A stretch of 64,000 bases of DNA from Parvibaculum sp002684405 (GTDB lineage: Bacteria; Pseudomonadota; Alphaproteobacteria; Parvibaculales; Parvibaculaceae): positions 372,001 through 436,000 of the forward strand of contig OZ223205.1 of NCBI GenBank assembly GCA_965140395.1. The letters are read 5' to 3'. Below, piece after piece: positions 49,186 through 58,062 of the stretch. The notes beneath the pieces are model-generated. The model was not told where the DNA came from. It saw nothing but the letters and a program-made list of their open reading frames with translations, and did not search any database. Position 1 is the first letter of the stretch, and each line of letters opens with the position of its first letter. The position numbers were made by a program, and so were the translations under genes.

Positions 49186-50508
49186 ATGCCGCTCTCCCTC
49201 AAGAGCCTCACCGAATATTCGCTTCGCCGCAGCCTCCATGAAGAGGTTCACAGCCGCCCGCCCACCGATGTGGAAGGCCAGATTCTCTGCACCCATTTCG
49301 CCGTACTGACCGGCGAGCGCGGCGCACAGGCCGAACGCGAACGGATCGGCGAACTGGCCGAGGAAATGGGCGCGCCCCTGACGCGCGATTTCGGCAATCA
49401 CCTGTCGCACGATCTCGGGCCCGTCCGCCTCGTCTGGGAGCGGCACACCGAATTCTCGACCTACACCTTTTTCAAGCCGCTGGAAGGCGGGATGACGCCC
49501 GAGGAGGTCTTCGCCTGCGCACCGCTCTCCGATCTGCCCGACAGCGCCGCGGGGCTTTTCGACGGGGAAATCCTGACCGCGGTGAAAATCGCCGTCATGC
49601 CACGCCCCGAGGCCGAAATGGAGCCGCTCCTGCCCTCGGTTTTCGGTGAAAACAAGCTGACCGGCTCCCGCCTCGCGCAGGGCCTGGCCACCGCCTGGAC
49701 GGATCTCCGCCTTGACGAGGACGGCTTCGGCCGCATCCTGATTGCCAATGAAAGCCTGCGCCCCGGCCGGATGGGCCGCATGCTGCAGCGCCTGATCGAG
49801 ATCGAAACCTACCGGATGACGGCCCTTCTGGGCTTTCCGCTTGCCCGCGAGGTCACGCCCGAAATCGGCGATATGGAAGCGGCTCTGGCCGAAATCGCCG
49901 CCGAAACCGCCACGATCCGGGGGCTGGACGGCGAGCAGAAGCAGCTGGCGCGGCTGACCGAGATGGCCGCCCATGCCGAAAGGCTGTCGGCCCAGACCGA
50001 ATACCGGTTTTCGGCCTCACGGGCCTATTACGAGCTGGTGGAGCGCCGCCTCGGCGAACTCAGCGAGGCGAAAATGGAGGGATACCAGCAGATTTCGACC
50101 TTCGTCACCCGGCGCCTCCGCCCCGCCATGCGCACGGTCGAGGCGGTCAGCCGCCGTCTCAACACGCTGTCGGAACATATCGGGCGGGCCTCCGAACTGC
50201 TGCGGACGCGGGTCGATATCGCCCTTCAGGAGCAAAATCAGCGGCTTCTGGGCTCCGTAGAGCGGGGCGTGAGGCTCCAGCTCCGCCTGCAGGAGATGGT
50301 GGAAGGCCTCTCCGCCGTCGCCATCGCCTATTATCTGCTGAGCATCCTCGCCTATCCGCTGGAGGTCCTGCATGAGGCCCCCTTCGGAGAGGCCCTGCCC
50401 GGCGACCCGCTCACCTGGAAGGCCGTTCTGGGCCCGCTCCTCATCGTGGTGATCTATCTGCTGGTCCGCCGCATGGGCCGGGTTCTCAGAGGCCCCGCGG
50501 AGGACTAG
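49186..50508 (+). CDS. DUF3422 family membrane-anchored protein
   Basis: The 440-residue protein opens SLHEEVHSRPPTDVEGQILCTHFAVLTG, the signature of DUF3422. It has a long helical middle (about residues 215-365), probably coiled coil, and two C-terminal membrane helices (about 368-390 and 409-432). It is anchored by the C-terminus with the bulk in the cytoplasm, resembling in layout YjiN/DUF3422 proteins. Function is unknown. Confidence 0.88.
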   Translation: MPLSLKSLTEYSLRRSLHEEVHSRPPTDVEGQILCTHFAVLTGERGAQAERERIGELAEEMGAPLTRDFGNHLSHDLGPVRLVWERHTEFSTYTFFKPLEGGMTPEEVFACAPLSDLPDSAAGLFDGEILTAVKIAVMPRPEAEMEPLLPSVFGENKLTGSRLAQGLATAWTDLRLDEDGFGRILIANESLRPGRMGRMLQRLIEIETYRMTALLGFPLAREVTPEIGDMEAALAEIAAETATIRGLDGEQKQLARLTEMAAHAERLSAQTEYRFSASRAYYELVERRLGELSEAKMEGYQQISTFVTRRLRPAMRTVEAVSRRLNTLSEHIGRASELLRTRVDIALQEQNQRLLGSVERGVRLQLRLQEMVEGLSAVAIAYYLLSILAYPLEVLHEAPFGEALPGDPLTWKAVLGPLLIVVIYLLVRRMGRVLRGPAED

Positions 50509-50629
50509 ACGACGGGGAGAGGGCGAATAAACGCCCCGGTTGTGCGGTCCCTCAATATGCCTATAGTGCGCCGCAATGCGGCCCGCCCGAACGGGTAGCC
50601 GCCAATCCCAATCTATCGGAGCGACGTCG

Positions 50630-51859
50630 ATGAACGACGTGAAAGACGTGAAAAAGGTCGTGCTCGCCTATTCCGGCGGGCTGGACACATCCGTGATCCT
50701 GAAATGGCTGCAGGAGACCTATGGCTGCGAGGTGGTGACCTTCACCGCCGATCTCGGTCAGGGCGAAGAGCTGGAGCCCGCCCGCAAGAAGGCGGAAATG
50801 CTGGGCATCAAGGAGATCTATATCGAAGATCTCCGCGAGGAATTCGTCCGCGACTACGTCTTCCCGATGTTCCGCGCCAATGCGGTCTATGAGGGCGTCT
50901 ATCTGCTGGGCACCTCCATCGCCCGGCCGCTCATCGCCAAACGCCAGATCGAAATCGCGCATGAGACCGGCGCCGACGCCGTCTGCCATGGCGCGACCGG
51001 CAAGGGCAACGACCAGGTCCGTTTCGAACTCGGCTATGGCGCGCTCGATCCCGACATCAAGATCATCGCCCCCTGGCGCGAATGGGATCTGAACTCTCGC
51101 ACCAAGCTCATCGAGTTCGCCGAAAAGCACCAGATCCAGATCGCCAAGGACAAGCGCGGTGAAGCGCCCTTCTCCGTCGATGCGAACCTTCTACACATCT
51201 CCGCCGAAGGCAAGGTACTGGAAGACCCCTTCGAGGATGCGCCGGAATATGTCTATAGCCGCTCCGTCTCGCCGGAAGCCGCGCCCGACAAGCCGACCAT
51301 CGTCGAAATCGATTTCGAAAAGGGCGACGCCGTCGCCATCGACGGCGAGAAGATGAGCCCGGCCACGTTGCTGACCAAGCTCAACGAGCTGGGCGGCGCA
51401 AACGGCATCGGCCGTCTCGACCTTTTGGAAAACCGTTTCGTCGGCATGAAGTCCCGCGGCATCTACGAAACGCCCGGCGGCACCGTGCTGCTCGCTGCCC
51501 ATCGCGGCATCGAACAGGCGACACTCGACCGTGGCGCGGCGCATCTGAAAGACGAGATGATGCCGCGTTATGCGGAACTCATCTATAACGGTTTCTGGTG
51601 GTCGCCCGAGCGCGAAATGCTGCAGGCCGCCATCGACAAGAGCCAGGAAATGGTGACCGGCACGGTCCGCCTGAAGCTCTACAAGGGCTCGGTCAGCGTC
51701 ATCGGCCGCAAGTCGCCCTATTCGCTCTATTCGGCGCAGCACGTCACCTTCGAGGACGATGCCGGCGCCTATGACCAGAAGGATGCAGAGGGCTTCATCA
51801 GGCTCAACGCATTGCGCCTTCGCCTACTTGCCGCGCGGAACAAGCGCGTCGGCAAGTAA
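50630..51859 (+). CDS. argG: Argininosuccinate synthase
   Basis: ArgG joins citrulline and aspartate with ATP in arginine biosynthesis. The 409 residues start MNDVKDVKKVVLAYSGGLDT, with the ATP-binding AYSGGLDTS (residues 13-21). The second signature GATGKGNDQVRFELGY and the C-terminal SVIGRKSPYSLY are clear. CGGAGCG precedes the ATG at 50630. It stands alone, and argH is not seen in the window. Confidence 0.96.
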   Translation: MNDVKDVKKVVLAYSGGLDTSVILKWLQETYGCEVVTFTADLGQGEELEPARKKAEMLGIKEIYIEDLREEFVRDYVFPMFRANAVYEGVYLLGTSIARPLIAKRQIEIAHETGADAVCHGATGKGNDQVRFELGYGALDPDIKIIAPWREWDLNSRTKLIEFAEKHQIQIAKDKRGEAPFSVDANLLHISAEGKVLEDPFEDAPEYVYSRSVSPEAAPDKPTIVEIDFEKGDAVAIDGEKMSPATLLTKLNELGGANGIGRLDLLENRFVGMKSRGIYETPGGTVLLAAHRGIEQATLDRGAAHLKDEMMPRYAELIYNGFWWSPEREMLQAAIDKSQEMVTGTVRLKLYKGSVSVIGRKSPYSLYSAQHVTFEDDAGAYDQKDAEGFIRLNALRLRLLAARNKRVGK

Positions 51860-51906
51860 CCACCCCCCAGCAACACTCGTAAGAAACAGTCAGTAACGGA
51901 ATTAAG

Positions 51907-52440
51907 ATGCGTATCGATGCCATCAAGATCGGGGAAAATCCGCCCGAAGACCTCAACGTCATCGTCGAGGTGCCGCATGGCGGCCACCCGGTGAAGTATG
52001 AGCTCGACAAGGCGTCCGGGACGCTTTTCGTCGATCGCTTCATGCACACCGCGATGCACTATCCGTGCAATTACGGCTTCGTGCCGCATACGCTTTCCGA
52101 CGATGGCGACCCGATCGACGTGCTGGTGGTCAGCCGCATCCCGGTCGTGCCGGGCGCCGTCATCCGCTCGCGCCCTATCGGCGTTTTGATGATGCATGAC
52201 GAAGCCGGTCAGGACGAAAAGATCCTCGCCGTGCCGGTGAAAAAGCTCAATCCCTACTATAAGGATGTGCACAACTACACCGACATGCCGGACATCCTGC
52301 TCCAGCGCATCACCCATTTCTTCGAGCACTACAAGGACCTCGAGGAAGGCAAATGGGTGAAGGTCGATGGCTGGCAGGATGCCGACAAGGCACGCGAGCT
52401 GATCGTCAAGGCGATCGAGGCCGGCAGCAAGACGGCCTGA
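51907..52440 (+). CDS. ppa: Inorganic pyrophosphatase (family I)
   Basis: Ppa hydrolyses pyrophosphate from biosynthesis, including the pyrophosphate released by ArgG encoded just upstream (47-base gap). The 177 residues contain YPCNYGFVPHTLSDDGDPIDVLVV with the D-x-D-P-x-D metal-binding motif (residues about 66-73), and KYELDKASG with the active-site Lys and Glu. The length is normal for the bacterial hexameric type. Confidence 0.96.
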   Translation: MRIDAIKIGENPPEDLNVIVEVPHGGHPVKYELDKASGTLFVDRFMHTAMHYPCNYGFVPHTLSDDGDPIDVLVVSRIPVVPGAVIRSRPIGVLMMHDEAGQDEKILAVPVKKLNPYYKDVHNYTDMPDILLQRITHFFEHYKDLEEGKWVKVDGWQDADKARELIVKAIEAGSKTA

Positions 52441-52456
52441 CGCTACCCGAAACTAT

Positions 52457-53884
52457 TCAGGGCAGGCGCCAGCCTGCCTCCATCCCCATGATCTGGGCGG
52501 CGGCCTCTTGAACGAGGTCCGCCGCCTTGTTCGTATTGGCAAGCAGAACCACCGCGTCGCCACGTAACGGGTGGATGACGACGAGGCTCGTAAAGCCCGG
52601 CCGGTCGCCCGACTGCCACAACGTGAAACCTTCCCGCGTCGAGCGCGTGTGAAAGCCCAGCGCCGGTTCACGCCCGTCGCCGATCATCATGTCGCGCAGT
52701 GCCGGGTCAAGACCCTTCGACGCCAGAAAACCTTCCGCGAAGAGGCCGAGATCATGCGCGCTGGTGCGAAGTGACAGCGCCACGCGCGGCTCGTTTCCGC
52801 CAAGCGTCGGCACCGGCACGTTGCGCCCCAGAAACAGGACCCCCGCAAACAACGCCAGCAACAGGCCGAAAACCAGCGCGCGCTCCTCCCCTCGATGGCC
52901 ACGGCGAAGAACGCCCTGGCCGGGCCGGTAAACAAGTGCGAAGAAACGCCAGAAAAGAAATCCCGCAAGCCCGAGACAGACCAGAAAAGTGACGGCATAG
53001 GCCAGCACCACGGCGAGCATCGGCCAGCCGATGAAAAGCCCCGTCGGCACCATCGCCGCCACAAAGGCCCCGCCCACCGCGATGACGAAATCGCGGGGCA
53101 CCATCCGGATCCGGTCGAGCACGAAATGAACGACCGCGAAGGCAACCGGTAGCGCGACGACGAGCATGGCGAACCAGGGCAGGAAGACGGCGGCAAGTGC
53201 CTGCCAGAGCGGCACATATCCCCGCGCCACCGAGCGCGTCAGTGCCTGCGGCAGCCGATAGCCCGACGACAGCATGTCGAAAGGCTTGAACACATAGGCC
53301 GTGACGATGCGCTCGAAGGGCGCGTCCACCCTGTCTTCCATGACACGGGCAAGACCGCCATAGCCGCCCGCCATCACCAGATCGGCGCCTGCCACACGAC
53401 CGCGGCTTTTCCAGATACCGGAGACGATACCGGCGCGCCGGCCCTTTCCTTCCAGCACCTGCCGGAGCGGAACGTCCTGCCCGTCTTCGCTAATCGGCTC
53501 GTCGAGCGTCAGAAGGCGCGCGCCCACCATGCGCATTGCCGTATAGGCCGCTACCGACTTGCCAAGCGCCCCCGCCTCGAAAAGCGTATTGGCGCTCACC
53601 TTGCGGCCGCCCACCGCATCGGCAAGCCCATAGCCCTTCTCGAAAACCAGCACACCCTTGCGGACCACCGCCACGGCAAGGCCCGGCACGTTCTCCTCCG
53701 CCATGCGGCGCGGCAGATAGTCGTCCAGCGCGCGCGCCATTTCGCCGACCGGCCAGCGCGCCATGCCGCCATCGACGCGCCCGTCGCGTGCCTGCGCTGC
53801 GGGCATGATGGCGACCATCGTCAGTAACACGAGGAAAAAGCCGGTAAGGCGGGCGCGGAACCGCGCGCGGTCAGATAGGCGCAT
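52457..53884 (-). CDS. Degenerate serine-hydrolase (beta-lactamase) fold with inserted membrane domain
   Basis: The 475 residues start at ATG 53884 and overlap the upstream reductase by 14 bases. A signal-like helix (11-29) precedes an N-terminal half-domain of the class C/EstB fold (GLAVAVVRKGVLVFEKGYGL). Where relatives have SxxK this reads A106-LG-K109 (FEAGALGKSVAAY); the Tyr motif reads VMAGGYGG, and HxG reads WQSGDRPGF (424-426). Five or so membrane helices (about 228-355) lie between PFDMLSSGYRLPQALTRSVA and the usual later strand TSAHDLGLFAEGFLA, i.e. within the fold. Likely a non-catalytic binding or signalling protein (inference). Confidence 0.82.
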   Translation of the reverse strand: MRLSDRARFRARLTGFFLVLLTMVAIMPAAQARDGRVDGGMARWPVGEMARALDDYLPRRMAEENVPGLAVAVVRKGVLVFEKGYGLADAVGGRKVSANTLFEAGALGKSVAAYTAMRMVGARLLTLDEPISEDGQDVPLRQVLEGKGRRAGIVSGIWKSRGRVAGADLVMAGGYGGLARVMEDRVDAPFERIVTAYVFKPFDMLSSGYRLPQALTRSVARGYVPLWQALAAVFLPWFAMLVVALPVAFAVVHFVLDRIRMVPRDFVIAVGGAFVAAMVPTGLFIGWPMLAVVLAYAVTFLVCLGLAGFLFWRFFALVYRPGQGVLRRGHRGEERALVFGLLLALFAGVLFLGRNVPVPTLGGNEPRVALSLRTSAHDLGLFAEGFLASKGLDPALRDMMIGDGREPALGFHTRSTREGFTLWQSGDRPGFTSLVVIHPLRGDAVVLLANTNKAADLVQEAAAQIMGMEAGWRLP

Positions 53885-54881
53885 CGAGCGGTATCCGGGG
53901 AATTTGACGCCGCAGGCCGAGGGCTTCGATCGCCTCGATCTGCGCGAGGTCGAGCGGACCTTTCTCCGCCGCATCGATGAGCTGGTCGAGTTCGGCGCGA
54001 TTCTTGACGCCGAGCACCACCGTATCGACGCCGTCAACGGCAAGCGCATAGCGATGAGCGATCACAGCCGGGTCTTCGCCCCATTTCGCGCAGAGCGCGC
54101 GGAAGGGCGCCGCCTTTTCGTAGTCCGCCGTCTCGCGACTGCCCTCGGGCATCTCGCGGTCGATCTTCGCGGTCAACGCCCCCGCCTGGACAGCACGAAT
54201 ACCCATCACACCAACATCGTTGTTCTTTGCGGTACGGATGATGTTGCGCGGTTCCGCCGGTTCTTCGTAGCGGCGCATATCGCCCGCCGAGTCGAGCAGA
54301 TTGGCGACGGCCTGCACCACGGCGGGCTTCCGCTCGAAGCGCAGCGCCTCCATGATGGAGATCGGCACCCCGACACCGGTAATACCCCATGCGCCGATCA
54401 GACCGCGCGCCATGAAATCCTCCATGGCGGGGATCACGCCTTCGACATAGCGCGGCCAGGAGACCGCCCATTGTTCCTGCGTGTCGCCATTCTGTTCATA
54501 GCTGTAGCCGGCCGGATAGATATTGGAATGCAGGAAGAAGATGTCGACCTTCTCGGTCTTCATCGTATCGATGCTGCGCAGCAGGGATTTTTCCAGCCGC
54601 GCCTTCATCTCGTCGGGCTTCAGGTTTCCGCATATGCATTTGGTCGTGACATGCACACCGTCCGGCAGCTTGCCGCCGAAGGCCTCCCCCACCACCGTCT
54701 CCGCCTCGCCGCGCCCATATTGAGGCGCAACGTCGATCAGCGTGATCCCGCGATCGACGGCGCGCTTCACCGTGGCGACGGCTTCCTCGCGCGACGTCTC
54801 ACCCCAGAGCTGGCCGAGCCCGCCGCCACCGAGTGTCAGCGAACTGACGGGCCATAATGTTCCGAGATGGCGGGTTTCCAT
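53871..54881 (-). CDS. Aldo/keto reductase (paralogue A)
   Basis: The 336-residue TIM-barrel oxidoreductase has GITLIDVAPQYGRGEAETVVGEAF (catalytic Asp and Tyr), Lys in VHVTTKCICGN and His in DIFFLHSNIYPAG. It is closely similar throughout to the product of the next gene upstream (54915), sharing for example SSLTLGGGGLGQLWG-like starts, RRYEEPxEPRNIIR and the end DAAEKGPL. The SSFDTVVLGVKN-type C-terminal region binds NADP. It overlaps the serine-hydrolase-fold gene by 14 bases. Substrates are unknown. Confidence 0.91.
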   Translation of the reverse strand: METRHLGTLWPVSSLTLGGGGLGQLWGETSREEAVATVKRAVDRGITLIDVAPQYGRGEAETVVGEAFGGKLPDGVHVTTKCICGNLKPDEMKARLEKSLLRSIDTMKTEKVDIFFLHSNIYPAGYSYEQNGDTQEQWAVSWPRYVEGVIPAMEDFMARGLIGAWGITGVGVPISIMEALRFERKPAVVQAVANLLDSAGDMRRYEEPAEPRNIIRTAKNNDVGVMGIRAVQAGALTAKIDREMPEGSRETADYEKAAPFRALCAKWGEDPAVIAHRYALAVDGVDTVVLGVKNRAELDQLIDAAEKGPLDLAQIEAIEALGLRRQIPRIPLDAPI

Positions 54882-54914
54882 GAAACAGCTCCTGCGAATC
54901 TTGCCTCTGGCGGA

Positions 54915-55892
54915 TTATAGATCAGGCCTAAGGCCGAGCGCTTCGATCTCATTGATCTTCGCCTGCTCGAGCGGGCCCTTTTCGGCCGCGTCGACGAGCT
55001 GGGCAAGCTCGGCCGGGTTCTTGACGCCAAGGACCACCGTATCGACGCCCTCGATGGCGAGCGCGTAGCGATGAGCGATCACCGCCGGATCCTCGCCCCA
55101 TTTTTGACACAGCGCGCGGAAAGGCGCAGCCATGTCGTAATCCTTCAGATCCGGATCGTCCGCCTTCATCTCGCGGTCGAACGCCGCTGTCAGCGCACCC
55201 GCCTGCACGGCGCGAATGCCCATCACACCGACATCATTACTTTTAGCGTTCCGGATGATGTTGCGCGGCTCGGTCGGCTCTTCATAGCGCCGCAGCCCGC
55301 CCGCCGAATCCATGAGATTGGCAATGACCTGCACGACGTCGGGCTTCGGCACAGCCGCAAGCGCATCTTTGATCGAGCCCGGCAGGCCGATGCCCGTCAC
55401 GCCCCAGGCCCCGATCACGCCCTTTACCTTCAGGCTTTCGAATGTCGGTACCACCTCGTCGACGAAGCGCGACCATGACACGCCGCCGTAAGCCGCATAG
55501 TCGGGATGACCCTCATAGACGTAATCGTCGGGGTGGATATTGGAATGCAGGATGTAGCAGTCCGCATGCTCCCGCTTCAGCGTCTGCAGGCTGAGCCGGA
55601 CCGACTTCTCGATCCGCCCCGGAATGTCGTCGGCATGGCGCGCCCCCACCATGCATTTGGTGGAGACGCGCATATGCGAAGGCCACTTACCGTCGAACGC
55701 CTCGCCAACGACGGCTTCGGCCTGACCGTAGAGCGGCGCGAGATCGAGAAAATTGATCCCCGCATCGACGGCATCGCGCACCGTCTCGACGGCTTCCTCG
55801 CGGGTCGAATTGCCCCAGACGAGACCAAGCCCGCCCCCGCCCAGCGTCAACGCGCTGACAGGCCATAGCTTTCCAAGCTGACGCATCTCCAT
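54915..55892 (-). CDS. Aldo/keto reductase (paralogue B)
   Basis: The 325-residue reductase starts at ATG 55892, chosen because GGAGGAGG lies 7 bases upstream; a TTG two codons earlier is less likely. NFLDLAPLYGQAEAVVGEAF holds the catalytic Asp/Tyr, STKCMVG the Lys and CYILHSNIHPDDY the His. It is a tandem paralogue of the gene at 53871, with 33 bases between them. It lies 39 bases downstream of folD, so all may be one transcript. Confidence 0.91.
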   Translation of the reverse strand: MEMRQLGKLWPVSALTLGGGGLGLVWGNSTREEAVETVRDAVDAGINFLDLAPLYGQAEAVVGEAFDGKWPSHMRVSTKCMVGARHADDIPGRIEKSVRLSLQTLKREHADCYILHSNIHPDDYVYEGHPDYAAYGGVSWSRFVDEVVPTFESLKVKGVIGAWGVTGIGLPGSIKDALAAVPKPDVVQVIANLMDSAGGLRRYEEPTEPRNIIRNAKSNDVGVMGIRAVQAGALTAAFDREMKADDPDLKDYDMAAPFRALCQKWGEDPAVIAHRYALAIEGVDTVVLGVKNPAELAQLVDAAEKGPLEQAKINEIEALGLRPDL

Positions 55893-55931
55893 GGGCAAGC
55901 CTCCTCCCCAAAAATGCCGCCCTAAAGCCGC

Positions 55932-56840
55932 CTAGAAATCAGAAGGCAGCGCAACGCCATGCTGGCGGCAGGCCGCGATCACCGTATTGCGCAACAGGCA
56001 GGCGACCGTCATCAGCCCGACGCCGCCCGGCACGGGCGTGATGGCGCCCGCCACCTCTTTGGCCTCGTCGAAGCATACATCGCCGATGAGGCGTGTCTTG
56101 CCCTCGCCCTTTTCCGGCGCCGGGATACGGTTGATGCCGACATCGATAACAATGGCGCCCGGTTTCACCCAATCGCCGCGCACCATGTTCGGGCGGCCCA
56201 CCGCCGCGACCAGAATATCGGCCTGGCGCGCCAGCGCAGGCAGGTCGCGCGAGCGGCTATGCGCGATGGTAACGGTGCAGTTTTCCTTCAGCAGAAGCTG
56301 CGCCACCGGCTTGCCCACGAGATTGGAGCGCCCGATGATGACGGCATGCTTGCCGGCAAGCTCTCCGCCCGCCGCCTGCTTCGCCATGATGACGCAACCC
56401 TCAGGCGTCGCGGGTACCATGGCCGGCAGACCGCTCGCGAGACGACCGGCATTGAGCGGATGGAGCCCGTCCGCATCCTTGATGGGATCGATGGCGTCGA
56501 TGACGTTCTGCTGGGAAATCTGCTCGGGCACGGGGAACTGCACGAGGAAGCCGTGCACGGCCGGATCGGCATTGAGTTCGGCAACCTTGGCGAGAACCTC
56601 TTCCTCGCTGGCGCTGCCATCCATCTTGTATTCGAAGGAATTCATGCCCGCTTCGCGCGTGGCGATGCCCTTGTTGCGGACATAGACCTCGCTCGCCGGA
56701 TCGGTGCCGACCAGCACCACGGCAAGTCCGGGCGTCAGCCCGTGCTCGGATTTGATGCGCTGAACCTCTTCGCCCACGCGGGCCTTGAGCGCGGTGGAGA
56801 TGGCCTTGCCATCGATACGATTGGAGACTGTCTCGGACAT
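55932..56840 (-). CDS. folD: Methylenetetrahydrofolate dehydrogenase / cyclohydrolase
   Basis: FolD is the bifunctional enzyme that oxidises methylene-THF with NADP+ and hydrolyses methenyl-THF to formyl-THF. The 302 residues have YVRNKGIATREAGM, with the catalytic Lys region, FLVQFPVPEQI, DADGLHPLNAGRL, the Rossmann motif IIGRSNLVGKPVA, and TPVPGGVGLMTVACLL near the end. The start at ATG 56840 (MSETVSNRIDGKAIS) has AAGGTG upstream. Confidence 0.95.
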   Translation of the reverse strand: MSETVSNRIDGKAISTALKARVGEEVQRIKSEHGLTPGLAVVLVGTDPASEVYVRNKGIATREAGMNSFEYKMDGSASEEEVLAKVAELNADPAVHGFLVQFPVPEQISQQNVIDAIDPIKDADGLHPLNAGRLASGLPAMVPATPEGCVIMAKQAAGGELAGKHAVIIGRSNLVGKPVAQLLLKENCTVTIAHSRSRDLPALARQADILVAAVGRPNMVRGDWVKPGAIVIDVGINRIPAPEKGEGKTRLIGDVCFDEAKEVAGAITPVPGGVGLMTVACLLRNTVIAACRQHGVALPSDF

Positions 56841-56984
56841 GCCGGCACCTTTCTTTCGAGGGTGGGTGCCCAGGCGAGCGGCGTTTGACAAACCCTCGCG
56901 CTCCCCGGTGGTCGATCCACCTCTTCTCGCCAGTTACGCAAGGTCGCGTGGACTATAGAGAGCCCCGCCCTTTGCGGCAACGCC

Positions 56985-57308
56985 TCAGGAGAGGGCGCGG
57001 ATATATGTCGCGATATCCGCTTCCAGCGCCGCGCTGTCGCCCCTCACCAGCAGCATCTTGAGCGGCGCCGTCTCGCCGGAGGCGATGCTGAGGGAACTTT
57101 TGGGAAGGCCCCATGCCTTGGCGACGAGCTTGATCACCGCCTCATTGGCCTTGCCCTTTTCCGGCGCGGCGGTAACCCGCAGCCGGAGCCTCGTTCCCTC
57201 GCCGTCGCTGACCAGCCCCTCGATCCGGTTCGCCCCGGATTTGGGCGTCACTTTCAGTGCGACCAGCACCCCGTCCGGCGCACGCCGGACCGGCAGATCA
57301 CCCGGCAA
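56985..57308 (-). CDS. yggU: DUF167/YggU family protein
   Basis: This 107-residue small soluble protein of the DUF167 family has VALKVTPKSGANRIEGLV at the start and RLRVTAAPEKGKANEAVIKLVAKAWGLPKSSLSIASGET in the middle, which are diagnostic. The start is a TTG at 57308 inside the end of yggT (11-base overlap), so it is probably translationally coupled. yggT-yggU adjacency is widely conserved. Function is unknown. Confidence 0.88.
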   Translation of the reverse strand: MPGDLPVRRAPDGVLVALKVTPKSGANRIEGLVSDGEGTRLRLRVTAAPEKGKANEAVIKLVAKAWGLPKSSLSIASGETAPLKMLLVRGDSAALEADIATYIRALS

Positions 57309-57591
57309 GGGAGGCAGCGTAGGTCTCCCACATCAGGTTCTGAATGAAGATCAGCAGCAGGATGAGAACCACGGGAGAAATATCGATACCGCCCAGATCC
57401 GGCAGCACCCGGCGGATGGGCCGCAAAACCGGCTCCGTCAGCTTGTAGAGCGTGTCGGCCACGGCATAGACGAAGCGATTGCGCGTATTGACCACGTCGA
57501 AGGCGATCAGCCAGCTCAGCACCGCCTGGATGATGATTACCCAGACATAGAGATGGATAATGGTGGAAATCAGCTGCAGGAGAGAGGTCAT
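57298..57591 (-). CDS. yggT: YggT family membrane protein
   Basis: This 97-residue integral membrane protein has two hydrophobic segments (LQLISTIIHLYVWVIIIQAVL and SPVVLILLLIFIQNLM) flanking the conserved loop LTEPVLRPIRRVLPDLGGID. YggT proteins have been linked to osmotic or potassium stress and, in some bacteria, to cell division or Z-ring and photosynthetic membrane organisation. ATG 57591 has AGAAGGG before it. Confidence 0.9.
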   Translation of the reverse strand: MTSLLQLISTIIHLYVWVIIIQAVLSWLIAFDVVNTRNRFVYAVADTLYKLTEPVLRPIRRVLPDLGGIDISPVVLILLLIFIQNLMWETYAASLAG

Positions 57592-57621
57592 GGGAGCCCT
57601 TCTGATGTGGCATCTGCGCGA

Positions 57622-57663
57622 GCGCATTCCGGAAGCGCGACCCGGTTTCCGGATGAAATGCGC
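57622..57663. repeat. Imperfect palindromic intergenic element
   Basis: GCGCATT (57622-57628) pairs with AATGCGC (57657-57663), and CCGGAA (57629-57634) with TTCCGG (57647-57652). Similar GCGCAT...CCGGAAA...ATGCGC palindromes are scattered between genes of Hyphomicrobiales. It is upstream of yggT and the tRNA; no role is known. Confidence 0.5.
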
Positions 57664-57766
57664 GACAACATGGCGTTCAAGCAGATGTAGCGGGCCAGAG
57701 CGCCCGGTTCAAGCGCGCGAAGCGCTCCAGACCCCATGGAGAGCGGCCCTGAAGGCCACCAATCTC

Positions 57767-57796
57767 TTGACATATACCGGTCGCAAAGCATATGTA
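57767..57796 (+). promoter_or_regulatory. Candidate promoter of tRNA-Ala
   Basis: A perfect TTGACA (57767-57772) is followed after 18 bases by TATGTA (57791-57796). It lies about 50 bases upstream of the tRNA start in an otherwise gene-free stretch and in the right orientation. Confidence 0.45.
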
Positions 57797-57845
57797 GCGG
57801 CTTCCGGCGCTCAGGGCTTTTGGCCCCGCCGTGGCAAGCTGGAAC

Positions 57846-57921
<76 letters not shown>

Positions 57922-58023
57922 GCCTTCGCCCTCCTCAGAGAAAAATCGGGCTCCGGCTCGGCAAACCCCTCCCTCTCGTAGGCGAAGGCTGCCGCGTCGA
58001 AAGGACGAAGCCCCGCAGACGGA

Positions 58024-58046
58024 CTATGACAACAAAGTTGTCATAG
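58024..58046. repeat. Perfect short palindrome downstream of the tRNA
   Basis: CTATGACAAC (58024-58033) and GTTGTCATAG (58037-58046) are perfect 10-base inverted repeats around AAA. They lie about 100 bases after tRNA-Ala and just before the end of the convergent amidotransferase gene. No T-run follows, so a terminator role is uncertain; it could be a protein-binding site or a repeat-family member. Confidence 0.6.
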
Positions 58047-58062
58047 GGTCCCACCAGACCAC

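Noticed and set aside
49063..49974. A 303-codon minus-strand frame opposite the DUF3422 gene
   Set aside because: It is a shadow frame; the plus-strand protein has the diagnostic DUF3422 motifs and membrane helices.
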